Of a stretch of 64,000 bases of DNA, positions 13,264 to 25,096 are shown in pieces. The notes under the pieces are model-generated. The model saw only the letters and a list, made by a program, of their open reading frames with translations, had not been told where the DNA came from and searched no databases. The position numbers were made by a program, and so were the translations under genes. Numbering within the stretch: position 1 is the stretch's first letter; every line of letters starts with the position of its first letter. This DNA is from Sphagnum compactum. Lineage: Eukaryota > Bryophyta > Sphagnopsida > Sphagnales. The DNA lies in assembly GCA_965153455.1 (NCBI GenBank), contig OZ234496.1, forward strand, positions 18,716,304-18,780,303. Direction: 5' to 3'.

Positions 13264-15985
13264 TGATAGTTTTGAATCTTTCTTTTGAATAATGCTTGAG
13301 ATACATTGAAAAAAATGGGAGCAAATGCTGTATATATACACATGTAGACCTTAGCTTGGATGACCACAACATTGTGACAACAACACCATTTTCTAATATG
13401 TTGTCAACATTGAAAATTCATTATACTTTGCTAATTTTATTATTTTAATATATGATTATCTATTAATGTCTTTTATTATTTATCTCAATTATGAGTGACC
13501 TTTGATTTAACTATGAGTGACTTTTGAAAGTCTTCTTGTGGCATAGTGGGGGTAGCATCCTTTCTCATTGAGGAGCCAAATGTGATCATATTAATATGTT
13601 TTAACACACACTTGAGGTGTACTTTAAAATGACAACCTCTTTGTTTAGGGTGCCTTAGCTATTTAAAGATATGCTCCTAAATTCTTAAAAGTTGATTGTT
13701 TTTCCTCTCTAAATTGTCTTTCAAATTCAACTCATTTAAAATTTCAATTTGAGCACACATTGATTTGATTTTAAGATCCTTGTTGGATCATATTAAAACT
13801 CTCATTTGAGGATTTTGAGATATTACATAAAGTTGATCCTTGTTGGATGACATTAAAACTCTCATTTGAGGATTTTTAGATATTACACCCACCATCCAAA
13901 AGGGAATCTACTCACCATTTAGAAAGCCCCTAAGATAACTTTTTCAAAGTCCAAAAACTTAACTTTAACTTGTCTTGTGTTTAAGAGATTAAATAGAAGA
14001 AGAAAGAAATATGTAATCTGAATTACTCACAATATTTATTTTGACAATTATAGGTGCTTTACCTTAAGGTCTTTTTGAAATAAGGATTTAATTGTTGGAG
14101 TTGAATTTCAAGGATGCCTTGCACCTAAGGTTTTTGCTTTATTTAAAATTTGAGAATGTATGCATTGTAAATTGTGATGTAAAAATAATTATTTCCAATT
14201 TTGTGACATTGAAAATTTGGCTATTTTTCCACAAATAAGAAAAATTAGAAAACAATTTACTGTGGTTATTTACCAGAACTGGGTCTTTAATGTTTTTTGA
14301 GAACCATGGTTATAAATCCTAAGAACATCCCTGAGAACTGCCCAGGGTCTGTTCCTGGGTCTAATGACAGCCCAACAACACTGACAATAAGTTTTGGATC
14401 AAGAGCTACCACACTAGCCTACAACATGTTGTGAGTGGCATTAAAAAGCTTGAAGGTGATCAACTTGGCACCTCAAAGATACGTTGTCCTATGCAAACAT
14501 CCAAGTGTATTCCCTACATTTACAACAAATGGGTGAAGTTATAGAATGATTGGTATCACTTGGTTTGCATGGAATTATTTTGGCCAAGATTTACAACAAA
14601 AGAGGGGACATAAAATATTAGATTCATTCGTGGACTTCTTCCTATTGGGTTGAAGATGCTGTACATGGTGGCAACAGAAACCAGTACCTATCAATCTACT
14701 TTAATCCAATTTTGAACTCCTCTAGGAACTGCACTGTATCTTTTTGGTGGGGTTTAGAGTTTTAGGGTTTAACCCTAAGCTGTAAAGCACTACCTGGAAT
14801 TTTCCTTTGTATTTACAGCTCCCTTCCCTGCCTGAGGAAACATGTTTTCAGCAAGCGGGATCTTCAGCGGTGGAAGGTACCAGACAGGCTCTACTGGGAT
14901 CTTCTGACCAGTGGAAGGTAGTAGTCAGCCTGTCACCATTTCTACAAAGTGAAAAAATCCCAGAACTGCTTTACATAGGGATTTAAAAAAAAACAACAGA
15001 CAGCGAATTTTTAAGCCAATGGATCTGGGCTTTACAGAAATTCAGTACTCCCTCGGCTCCTGCCTTGGGGTCCCTTATTTCCAGTAAAGCCCAAGTCCTA
15101 GGGCTTTACCATACAAATAATTACATTGCAAGAGAGAAAGCACTAGAAAGAAAAGCAGCCCAAGACAGCATTGATCATTACAAGCAAGTGAGGTAACAGC
15201 TCCTACACTTCTAGACACTCTTGTGATCTGAAACTTGCATTTGTAATGGCTGTAGTTGTTGCCAATTGCATTGCACACAACAGCTGCTGCATTGATTTGT
15301 CTCCTGGAGTACAAAAGTTGTGCAGCATCATATACATAATAATGTCATATACGTTCCTGCACAGACAACAAGCAAAGAATTTTGAAACTAACAAAAGCTT
15401 GCTGATCAGGCACACCCTTAGATGGCCCCAGAAAGAGCAATCAACTCAGACATGTGCATTGATCTACAGAGCCTGGAGAGTCCAGTCCCTTTGTCCAAAA
15501 CCAAATGTATAAATAATCACAAGGATACTTACTTAGCTTGAGAAAGAAAATTTCTTCATCTTGGTCCCAAGAAATTGATTGAAGGATGACTACCCAAATG
15601 CCTTAGGATTCTATCAGCTTCATAATACAGAAGTACTGATGCCAATGAGCCGGCCTCTTGGAATGCCATTGCCAATGTGATTTGCCATTTAGGGTTACAC
15701 CTGACGATAAAACTTTTCTGTTTTCTCCATCCTTGTTTACTGCCATGTCCAGAAGAAGCTGCAGACCCGTAAAGCAGTTGAAGGATTTTGGTGAGCCCGC
15801 ACCAAGATTTTTCCTACAGAATGGTGCCATTGCATGAGGTGATGCCGCGTGAGAGCAGTGTGCATGGGCCCACAAAAGCAGCCATTTCCAAACGTCTTCT
15901 CTCATCTACAACGTGGCCACTGCATGCTGCATCCCTGCCTGGTTTCTCTCTCCGGTACGCCAGATGCTGCTTTCTCCCTTGCTAT
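13264..15985. other. Probable Copia LTR sequence, then unassigned intergenic DNA
   Basis: The first few hundred bases are the expected place of the retrotransposon LTR. A TATATATACACATG stretch near 13331 could belong to it. Then come a 60 bp tandem duplication (13775-13887) and unassigned DNA. A perfect 9 bp inverted repeat (GTAAAGCCC ... GGGCTTTAC, 8 nt apart) lies at 15084-15109. Open frames near 15.6-16.1 kb match nothing I recognise. Confidence 0.4.
13775..13887. repeat. Tandem duplication, 2 units of 60 bp
   Basis: The unit beginning GATCCTTGTTGGAT and containing AAAACTCTCATTTGAGGATT starts at 13775 and again at 13835. The units differ by a few substitutions. Confidence 0.8.
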
Positions 15986-15996
15986 ACTTATATATA
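15982..15996 (+). promoter_or_regulatory. Candidate TATA box of the sHSP gene
   Basis: CTATACTTATATATA lies about 390 bp upstream of the sHSP ATG. That distance would require a long leader or a 5' UTR intron. A pyrimidine-rich tract ending TGTGCAG at 16342 would suit such an intron's acceptor. I looked for the heat shock consensus nGAAnnTTCn in the 200 bp upstream and saw no clean copy. Confidence 0.4.
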
Positions 15997-16381
15997 CGCG
16001 GTGTTACAGCGACTGGGCATTTTTACGCCTGAAATGCCATCGCCATTGGACTTTGTAATTTTGGTCCTGAATTTGCAGTCACATTATGTACTTATCTTGC
16101 AGAGGATTTGCATACAAACAGCGTTCTTAGAGTTGTAGATTTCACCAACTGGTGCCTTTCTCTACACTTAGAATTATCCTGCAATTGTCAAATTCTTTGT
16201 GTTATGGGGGTTTCGTGGAACTAGATCGATCAAGTGCAATTTTGTTTGTTGAACGGATCTGGATTCTGATTTTCATACTTTGTTATTGCGAGTCCTTTTC
16301 GTCCTTTTGTTGTTGTCCCTTTCCCGGGATATATTCTGTGCAGGATTGATCACCGATTTAGCAGCGAAGAAAGGATCGAAC

Positions 16382-17736
16382 ATGGCCGTAAACCCTTTGG
16401 TTCATCATCGTCATCGTCATGGAAAGCGAGGAAGAGGAGGCGGCGACTTGTGGGAGATGAGTATGGATCCGTTCGATATCTCGCTGAGGTCGGTCCTTGA
16501 CGATGACACTCCCGCTCGCTGGCGGACTCGAGATACTCGAGCCATCCTCAATACCAATGTGGACTGGTTGGAAACTCCGGAAGCGCACATATTCAAGGTG
16601 GATCTACCAGGTAATCAGAGACGTCGTGGTTAGACTTCATGTATGTTTTGCTACCTCTTCGATTCTTCACTTGAGCGTGGTTTTCTTTTACAGAGATTAT
16701 CACAGAAAAGCTTTAGACAGAGGGACCAGAGTCGAACTTACATTGTGCAGCCTAGGACATAGTGATTGATGAACAATTGAACTCGGTGCAAACACTACCA
16801 AATGAGCCACTAAGGGTGTGGACAATGCCTAAGAGTGTAAGTTTAAATCTTTGAAAACTCACAACAAGAGTAAAATAATTTGGATTGCCACTTTTTTGAA
16901 ATGAACTTTATTAATTATAAAATTTCAATCATCAAAATTTGATGCAAATTGATGATGTTTCAAGAATTCTTTTGTGTGTTTTAAAGCACTCAAAATCTGC
17001 TTGTGCGCACCTTATGGAGCTGCTTGTTTAGGTGCCATATTACTGACATGGCTCTTGGTAGGACATTATGATCCCAAAAATTTGTTTCCTGTTTGTTGGA
17101 CTCAAATCTTCTTTCAATATGAACACTTTGCCAATCCTGCTTCTGCTTGTAACATCCTGTTTGGGTTTGTTTCTTTCTCAGCATATTGATGACCTTGTGA
17201 ATCTGTGTTATGTAGATTGACTTGTGACTGTGCCAAGGAGGTGTGAGCAAGGAGTACTAACTCTGTGAGCCATGTTGTACCCGTGATAACTTTTGTAAAA
17301 TTATATGTCAGGTGTGGCAAAGAACGAGATCGAGGTAACAATTGAAGACAACAGAACACTCTGCATCAGTGGGGAGCGCGCAACTGAGGAGGTGAAGGAA
17401 GGTGACAACTGGCATGTTGTGGAATGTGCTCGTGGGCACTTTGTGCGGAGATTCAGGCTACCAAAGAATGCGGATCTGGAGAGGATCACAGCAGAGGTGA
17501 AGAATGGAGTGCTGACCATTATAGTGCCAAAAATTGAACCACGAAGAAAACAAGAACGTCGACAGATTGAGGTTACTGGCCCAGTGGACCAAGCTGCTAG
17601 TGGCACACAGGAAGGAGCATCAGCACCTCCTACTCCAAAAGAACCTGCCAAAGAGCGCCCTGCAAGACAGGAGGAGACACCAGGTGAAGCTCCAGCAGTG
17701 GTCGCTACTGCTGCAACTGTTGAATCTGGCCAGTAG
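16382..17736 (+). CDS. Small heat shock protein (Hsp20/alpha-crystallin), 2 exons
   Basis: Exon 1 16382-16610 and exon 2 17312-17736 join in phase 1 across a 701 bp intron (CCAG/GTAATC ... ATGTCAG/GT) to give 217 aa. The alpha-crystallin domain spans about residues 58-150: [18 protein letters not shown], the [18 protein letters not shown] block, [18 protein letters not shown], and the consensus [12 protein letters not shown]-terminal I-x-V motif (QIEV, about 161-164) fits oligomer docking. The family consists of ATP-independent chaperones that hold unfolding proteins. Oddities are the His/Arg/Gly-rich N-terminus ([14 protein letters not shown]) and a tail of about 55 residues rich in Ala, Pro and Glu, longer than in usual plant class I/II proteins. 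The intron cuts the domain at the DLPG turn. No ATG precedes 16382 in frame after the stop at 16250-16252, so this start is preferred. The subclass and compartment are uncertain. Confidence 0.9.
16700..16830 (-). mobile_element. Probable tRNA-derived SINE inside the sHSP intron
   Basis: On the minus strand TGGCTCATTTGG (16809-16798) fits a polymerase III A box, and GTTCGACTC (16738-16730) fits a B box. They are in the right order, about 71 nt apart. The spacing is longer than in a real tRNA, and the flanks do not fold as a cloverleaf by eye, so a SINE is more likely than a tRNA gene. Its ends are not defined. Confidence 0.45.
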
Positions 17737-18119
17737 CAGAATTCCCTGTATTGCAAAGCAGCAGGTGACACAAGTCAACTGGATTGCCTTCATCTGATGA
17801 CACAATTGTAACATATTTCCATATCTATGGAAGAAGTTTTGTGCAGATATGAACAGACATCAATGTTTTGGGGAAAATGGTAAATACAAGACACCATGGT
17901 TCTTCTGCCTGTCTTCTGAAGTTTATCAAATAAAGAATGTCCATATCTAATCTGAGCTAGTGCAAATTTGCAACACAACATCAACAACAGAGATGCATAG
18001 ATTTGCAAAGATGCTTCCATGCCAGGTGCACCAGTATGGCAGGTCCTCCACTCAAAGGGCCCTAGGTGTGAGCAGGAGAGCCTGCCATACTAGCGCACCT
18101 CATTCATTATGCAGGTAAT

Positions 18120-18440
18120 GCAACATTATGTCTACTCTTCCCACATTGGACGAAGATGGGATTTGACATCCAAAGATAGCCCTCCCTTTCTCCTCTTCCT
18201 CCATTGGATGAAGATTCCTTTGGTGAGAGCAATGAAACCACATTTCTTCTCTTGCCACATTGCATGAAGATGAGATTCAACATCCAGAGGAAACTCCCCT
18301 TCATTGGATGAAGATTCCCATTCCTTTTTCCTCTCCCTACATTGGATAAAGATTCCTATTCTTTTCCACTCTTCCTATATTGGATGAAGATTCCTATTCT
18401 TTTCTGCTCTTCCTATATTGGATGAAGATTCCTCTCAGGA
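18120..18440. repeat. Minisatellite, 38 bp units
   Basis: The block CATTGGATGAAGATTCC starts at 18302, 18340, 18378 and 18416, an exact 38 bp period. More diverged, longer-spaced relatives lie near 18143, 18202 and 18258. The array sits between the sHSP 3' end and the RRM fragment. It is CT-rich on the plus strand and does not look coding. Confidence 0.8.
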
Positions 18441-18469
18441 GGTACTCGATATCACCTTGTGACGAATGC

Positions 18470-18760
18470 ATCATAAGATCAATTCTACTTCTCATAGTCA
18501 TTGAAGAAGCCACCTGCACAATATGTGCAGCTGACAGGTCTTCACAACTCAGCACAGCATCGCCCTTTGCTCTTCCCTGTCTCGTCTGTGTGGATCTTGA
18601 TGTTCCAAGGCCATTGGTCCTTGTATCCCTGCTTCAGTTTCAGCCATGCTACCTGGTCAATGCCTCCAAAATGCACACTTAGCTCATCTTCCTTCACATC
18701 CAGTAGAAGTCCTGAGATGTAGACTCTTGTTTTGTCACAGATATCTCCGCAGTTTTCATT
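18470..18760 (-). pseudogene. RRM-domain fragment, FUS/TAF15-like, frameshifted
   Basis: The minus strand reads TRVYISGLLLDVKEDEL, then HFGGI, then GYKDQWPWNIKIHTDETG and KSKG. This matches the RRM of plant FUS/TAF15-type RNA-binding proteins, where these blocks carry the RNP folds. Directly after KSKG one extra G moves the match to another frame (DAVLS, SCEDLSAAH). About 30 nt later a 2 nt surplus moves it again (AGGFFNDY). Two frameshifts within about 60 bp, and no neighbouring exons for the rest of the protein, mark a broken fragment. It could be a retrocopy or a captured piece; no poly-A tail was identified. Confidence 0.7.
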
Positions 18761-18799
18761 GCACTCTTTTGACCTTTGGGTTTGCAACATTGCCATGAA

Positions 18800-21700
18800 T
18801 GCTCAAAGCTTTTGAGTTGTCTCTTCATTGGTCAAAATCTACATCACAACCCTCAAAAACTCTCAACTCTCCTCTTCAGCTTGTTAAGAAGTTAAGAAAA
18901 CAAGAATTGGACCAAATCGTCAACCTGAAAGAGCTTTTTAAGCTGGAATTGAGGCTGCATGAACAGAAGCTCAACTGCAAACTGCACATTCTTTATCACA
19001 AATTTAGTTCCAGCCCACTTCTCACATTAGAGCAAACCATAATTCTTCACAGAATCATAATCATGGAGTGCATGATCATGTAAGGACGATGTGAGTATTT
19101 TAGCCAAGATAGCATACCCTATCCCTCTCATTACCCCATTGAGAGATAAACCAATAGTATGGTTATAGAGAGTTCAGATGTGACAACCAGGAGTGTACAG
19201 GAAAAAGACGGAACCCTAAAGATCAGAGAGAGAAACAATAACCTCAGGAGCAGTTTCAAAACAATCACATCTTCAGAGGCCAACAATAACAATATGTATG
19301 TAGTAGTGACTGGCTATCATAACATCCCTGCTGATTTTACCAGCTCCTTGCGGCAGTATGTGGATGTTAACCAACGTACTGAGTTTCTGTGGCAAGACCA
19401 GCAGTCAGAGGAAGATTCCTTCATCATGCTGGCTGGTTGAATAAAGCCTAAAAAAAGAAGAGAGGACCATGGAAACCAAGAAGAAAGAGTGGAACACAAA
19501 GGAGAGAGAAACAGTGCAGCAAACTTGAACAGCATGATCTTTTGACGTGGATAATATGGACTTAGTAAAAGCCCCACGAGCATGACACTGGCAGAAACAA
19601 ACTCTGATATTCCAGCAAGAAACAACTTATAGGCTACTCCCACAAGTATTAACAGGAATGGATAGAGTTCAAAGATCTGATAGTCATTTTGTCTATCGAA
19701 GGTGACAGTCCCAACAAGGTGAGGCAATGGACTGGCATGTAAGCAAAGGAGACAATCTCACCTGCAGAAATAGTCAGAATAGAAAGGATCCAGTAACCAC
19801 ATTCTTTGGTGTCAGAGAATTGAAGCTCAACATGTAAGGTGCAGCATCAAAGCAAAACCCCAAGAAGCATTGAAGCCAAAAAGACTATCCAACTTCATCA
19901 ATCAAAAGATACTGAAATCTCCAGAGGTGTAACAGTACTGGAGAAACCTTCATTTGAACAAGCATCTCACAGATTCAACGCAATGCAAACTAAAATGGTG
20001 AATACATTGTTGAATTCCTCAACAAAACACATTCAGCACATTCATATAACATCATGAAAACAAGACACAATGTGCCTCAAGAGGAATCCTGAAGATAAAC
20101 TGCAGTTCAAATCATCCTATTCCCTTGAAGAAACCAGAGTTGAGAAATAATAAAACTGCAACATGATCCTATAGACTGAACTCTAATGTGAAGACCACAT
20201 GCTTGAAGCAAAAAAGCACTGAATGCAAACTTAAAAACCTTGCAAAACTGCTCTACAACAGATTACGGAGGTGATCTCCTTCCTTCTCCCTCTCTGTATC
20301 TCTCTCTCTCTCTCTCCCTCCCTCCATTGTGTCCATCTCCAACTCTCCTTTCCCCACTTCTGATGTGTGAACCTTACAACCTGTGGGCACACTGACAGAA
20401 GAGGACAACAATGCAATTGATCAGAACCTAAATCCAGAAATAGAGATCAAAAGCAAGCCAAAGAGATTAGTGAACATTTCAGGATTTGAAAAGAGGTTGG
20501 AACCCATGTGCAGAGTTTATTTAAGCTCATCTTCTTCCCCATCTGCAGAGTGCATCAAACTCATGTTCTTCTCCTTATCACTCCAATTTCATCACGTGTC
20601 TACAGAGAAACAGAAGATTCTGCTGGAGATTTTCTTCATCATAAACAATTCTGGTTGTATCAGATCTCTCTGAAGAGAATAGAGATTCTGCTGGAATTTA
20701 ACTTGATGTTCTACCACATCATCTCCATGTACAAACATATGGACAATCTATGGACTGTGCTGTGTGCAAAGCACAGGGACAATCCATGAGCCCTGTGCAA
20801 TGAAGTGCATATGTCTTTAAAGAGGAGAACAAAAAGTACATGTCTTCAGAAGACTCACTCATCCTTTCACCATCTTTCTGGATGTGTTGCAACACATTTG
20901 CATCTACATTTGCACAACTGCACACAGCAGTGATATACTTGGAACTGGAGCATAGACTGGTGCAGATACTAACCTTTCATCATCACTGTGCACTTCTCGC
21001 AAGTGCTTAAGAAAGCTTCATGTTTCCTGTGACAATTGGTGGAAGTACTCCACATTCCAATCAACAATTCTGAGAACTGAAAAGAGGTGAAAAACTCAAT
21101 TGGTGCAGAAACATTTGCAGATTTTTGTTGACATCAGGACATTGATTGTGACACAAGCAAAACATATTACTACTTTGCTCTAGAGAAGAACTTGCAAAGC
21201 CTTTTGACTACATTTGTCTGCAAAATGGCAGAGAAAAAGTCCAGAAGAACAATTTCAAGGCAAATCTTATGTCTGTTCCATCCAAACAAAAACATACATG
21301 ACAAGGATGAGTATGGTCACAAACAAACTTGTGAGTTTCACTCATTCAGCAAAGGCAGAATGTGGCAGAATGGATGGAAGTGAGTTTGCTTGCCATTGCT
21401 CCCTCATTGACTTCATCAGCTCCTGATGCAGATGAATATACAGTAATCTGCTCTTTATCACCAGCAAACTATTATACAAAACTTTACATCCTGAGAATTT
21501 TGTTGCATTTGTAGAAACTGTAATGGGAAACATTTGATCAAGATTCAACTAGAACTTAAAGAGATAAAAAGCGAATCAAATAAGTCAATAATATCCTCAT
21601 TCAAGCTGATCCAAGCTTGTGAGTATAAGATTCATTTTGATTTAGCCTGCCCCTGTACAAGCAAGCATCTCGAGGCATAGAGAGGCCTACATAAAGGGTG

Positions 21701-21990
21701 CTGATTGGTGCCTCATGAACAATTTTAAAAACATATCCTTGCAAAGCTTGCCTGCACTGTATTGAGCCATGTAGAGAGCACATTTTAAGAGGCAAACAGC
21801 AGAGATGGATGGCAATAATACTCTGCTCTATTAGATAGCCAAAGACCTGAACTTGCTAATACATCATAGTCTCCTGCAGAGGATACCAAATGCTCCTTAC
21901 AGAGAGTTACAATACCCACTCAGCTATGACCCAATCTACATGAACTACAAGGCACATTACAGAATATCATCCAATTGAGACAGCTTTGAT
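18800..21990. other. Intergenic DNA, no gene recognised
   Basis: Many open frames of 60-136 codons occur on both strands, but none has a recognisable motif or a coherent set of splice-bounded exons. A TC-rich microsatellite lies at about 20289-20325. The part just below 22.0 kb should contain the 3' UTR of the phosphatidylinositol synthase gene. Confidence 0.4.
20289..20325. repeat. CT-rich microsatellite
   Basis: An interrupted run of TC dinucleotides passes into CCCTCCCTCC. Confidence 0.8.
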
Positions 21991-21999
21991 CCAGGCCCA

Positions 22000-24219
22000 T
22001 CATTTACTCTTTGATTTTTGCTTTTGAATGTCATAGTTGACACACAAATCTGCTGCTGTTTTGATCTGCAATCACCCACATGCAACATCCAGATTTTCAA
22101 CTCAGAAACTGAAACCAAGTAATGTTTACACAGAGATCTCATGCATAGAGTGGGTCTTGGCAACACTAATGCACACATTTGGATATCTTGAAGTCACACC
22201 TGCACTACATTGACTAGTTGTTTGATGACACAGCCAGGCAAAGAAGCCAGTAGCAACAACCCAAAGATTGTCTTAGCAGAAATGGCTTGTATCGTCACCT
22301 GTCCACATTCCAACAGTGATCTATTATTCAGTAAGAAACTGTTATCAGTTTGGTCAGGAACTTGGCAAATATCTCTGTATGCATCATTCTGACAAGCATT
22401 ACAATCCCTCAATGCTTACAATCTAAGTATGATTGTGTTTGAGACTTTTAATCCAAACAAGAACAAGGCTTTGTGATCCAGTCGAAGCAAGCCATCTCAA
22501 CTATACCCAAAATGAAATCCCAGTACACATATGACTGTGGAAGCATGCAGCTCATGAGGTTGCAGAATGAAGACCTATGAGATTGTTTCACCTATCAATA
22601 GACAAAGAATCAATTTGTATGATATAGGGATTGAAACAATTTGGTATGAGATATGCACCTGAAGTGGATTTCCACCTGCACCATCAGTGGCAAGCATGTA
22701 GAGAAGCAGGTAAGCAACCTGGTCTCCCCCATAAACCATGGACCGCCACTAAGTTTAGAGTCCAAATGGAGACAAAATGCAACAAGCATGTAGAAGAGGT
22801 ATGCAACTAGCCCCTCACTAAAAGTTTCACACTCAAAATTGCATACAATTGATTTGCAAGAGCATATAAAGACAATAAAAGTGTGTTGCAATACTCCTTC
22901 ATTACAGTAACAACATACTGTAAGGGAAACTCTCAAGAGTTGACCCTACAGATCTCAGCATTAGTCTGCCTTGAAATTTTCCTAAATTGATGAATATCTG
23001 CAAAAAACCTTGCCTCAGTTGCAACACCCAAGACATTCAGACAATAATGGAATCATCAATACCTCAGCACCAATGCAACAGTAGCCCATGAAATACCGGT
23101 TATGATAATAGAGGCGCAGCAGTGTGCTCTTACTGTCACCCATGTCCTTATGACTTGTCTTGCTTGATAAGAACGTGCTGCAAGCCAACCCTGAGTACTT
23201 TTAGTTTTGAATCTACTCCACATAAATAGCTGCAACACACAAGTTGTTTGTACTTATGATGGCAGGTTGAGGAACCTGAAGTCAAGCTTTAGCTTAAGAT
23301 ATGGCAGTCACTCTTCATGTGTGCAAGGAAGCAACACGGATACAGGTTTGATCTGGAACTACACAAGAAGCTGAGGACACACCTGTACATTTGAAGCCAG
23401 TGGCTGGAGATGTCCAGTGCTAAGAGACCAAGAAACAGTCCATACCAGGCCCTAATCTCATACATAAACACTAAATCAGCTGACAAAATACGACTGATTC
23501 ATTTGCACATTCAAATTGCAATCAACAACATAAAGTCCAAAGAAAAAAGGTAGATTCTACAGACAAAAAACACAAAGTTAATGAAGGAAGCAGAATTCAT
23601 GAATAAAGAGTTTGTGTAAAAACATTCTCAATGCATTGAAGCTCTAAAGATGACTAACAAACTTGTGGACACAGATAGGCGCATATAAGAACAACATAAT
23701 ATGCTTACTTGTAGAAATGTGTGAGTAGCACTAGGAGTGCTGCAGTGCTAACCCTGCAACCAATCAAAAGTCACTCTTCAGAAAAATTGCAAGTCAACAA
23801 AATGTGGATCTGAATATATAAGCATCTCATCAACACTAAAACGATCACTGGAATTGAGTTGGGGGATAGTTTGATGCTTCAAACAAAATGCATGTGACTT
23901 GCAGCAACTTGCTGAATTCAAAAAGTCATGTTACCTGTCAGTCACCATGTCCAGAACAGCTCCAAATGTTGAGGCTATTATTCCACCCAGCACCCACACA
24001 TGCAAAAGAACTCTCAGACTCTCAAGAAAGTGCTCAGATGAATATGTACCTGGCTTTCTCTTCCAATGCAGCCACCTAAATTAGCAATGGAATTCAGGTC
24101 TAGTTTCCAAACATACAACCTCCATGGAGACACAATTTCGATTGAGAAACTAGTCTAGAATCCAGGCAGATAAAGCTCAGGAGAAATGTGGCAGAAGCCC
24201 ATGACCTAAAATCCAGTGC

Positions 24220-24270
<51 letters not shown>

Positions 24271-25096
24271 TGGAGGGACACAAGAAACAGATGGGAGAGA
24301 GCACACGTACTCTGGTTCAGCATGCGAGCAAACCGACCATCAAGCTCATCGCAAACAAAACTGCATTGGAAACAGGATACATCAATCATACCACCGCCCC
24401 TGTCCTACTCTCTTAGCAGGAAGTAGGGGTTCAATCCAGGAACAAAATACTGTTGTAGGGTTTCAATCAGAAGTGATTTTTGTATAGATGAATGTTCTCC
24501 CAAGCTGCCTAGAATGAGAAAGAAACACTGCTCGAAGCTGATGCAACAAAGAGTCTCTTCTACCGCAACAACAAAGATGACAACAGACGGTTAGTCCCCA
24601 GAATTGGTTGGTTCCAAATTAGGTTGCAAAAGGGGAAAGACACTCGTAGTGAGAAAAAGGGCAGAAAAGCGCCCAGCAAAAAGAGGTGTGCACAAGGCTG
24701 CTGCAACTGTATGACACGATGCCACGAATGTGTCAGATATAGTAGTAAGTACCTTATGAAGTAGAGTGTGACAAACAAATCCTTGTTCGTGAATGCCACT
24801 CCAAAAGCCGTAGCATTTGCCAAAATCCTTGCATAACCTGTTGCAAACAAATTGGCCCTCAAAAAACAAACGTGGCTCCACTCTCATCAAGATCCATTCT
24901 CCTGTTCTCGCTCTCTCTCTCTCTCCAACAGACAAGCGGGAGGAGTAGCTGCTGCACCAGCAGCATCTCTTTTCTTTTGGAGTTCATTGTAGTAGAGGGG
25001 AGGGGGCAACGTACCGATAAGGTTTGGGACATACAGGTAGATAGGCCATGAACTCTGTCGTGCGCTTGCGGATGCTGGTGCTGGCACTTCGGCCAT
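22000..25096 (-). CDS. PIS1: CDP-diacylglycerol-inositol 3-phosphatidyltransferase (PI synthase), 10 exons
   Basis: Exons on minus: 25015-25096, 24753-24837, 24311-24360, 23935-23974, 23709-23753, 23383-23451, 23063-23177, 22659-22718, 22200-22298, 22000-22065. They give 711 nt, 236 aa, in frame at every junction with GT-AG introns; plant PIS proteins are about 227 aa. The enzyme makes phosphatidylinositol from CDP-diacylglycerol and myo-inositol in the ER membrane. The CDP-alcohol phosphotransferase signature D-x2-D-G-x2-A-R-x8-G-x3-D-x3-D is complete: Asp60, Asp63, Gly64, Ala67, Arg68, Gly77, Asp81, Asp85. It is split across exons 3 and 4. Other family marks are YLYVPNLIG near the N-terminus, LLALDISSHWLQMYS, the SSKTSHKD loop, RLYYHNRYFMGYCC, VIKQLVNVVQ, and the closing AADLCVNYDIQKQK. 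Several hydrophobic membrane segments are evident. The start is the first ATG and is followed by an Ala/Pro/Ser-rich stretch. Confidence 0.95.
24223..24267. repeat. (GA)n microsatellite in a PIS1 intron
   Basis: About 22 uninterrupted GA dinucleotides lie in the intron between exons 3 and 4 of the phosphatidylinositol synthase gene. Confidence 0.95.

Noticed and set aside
16253-16381. Hydrophobic stretch in frame upstream of the sHSP ATG, resembling an ER signal peptide
   Set aside because: No ATG lies in frame between the stop at 16250 and 16382; the leucine run is the translation of a pyrimidine-rich tract ending in TGTGCAG, which looks like a 3' splice site of a 5' UTR intron. There is also no ER-retention tail.
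16700-16830. tRNA gene on the minus strand
   Set aside because: The A and B boxes are too far apart (about 71 nt) and the flanks do not pair into acceptor or anticodon stems by eye; a SINE fits better.
24188-24487. 99-codon plus-strand frame containing an Arg-Glu run
   Set aside because: The run is the translated (GA)n microsatellite inside a PIS1 intron on the other strand.
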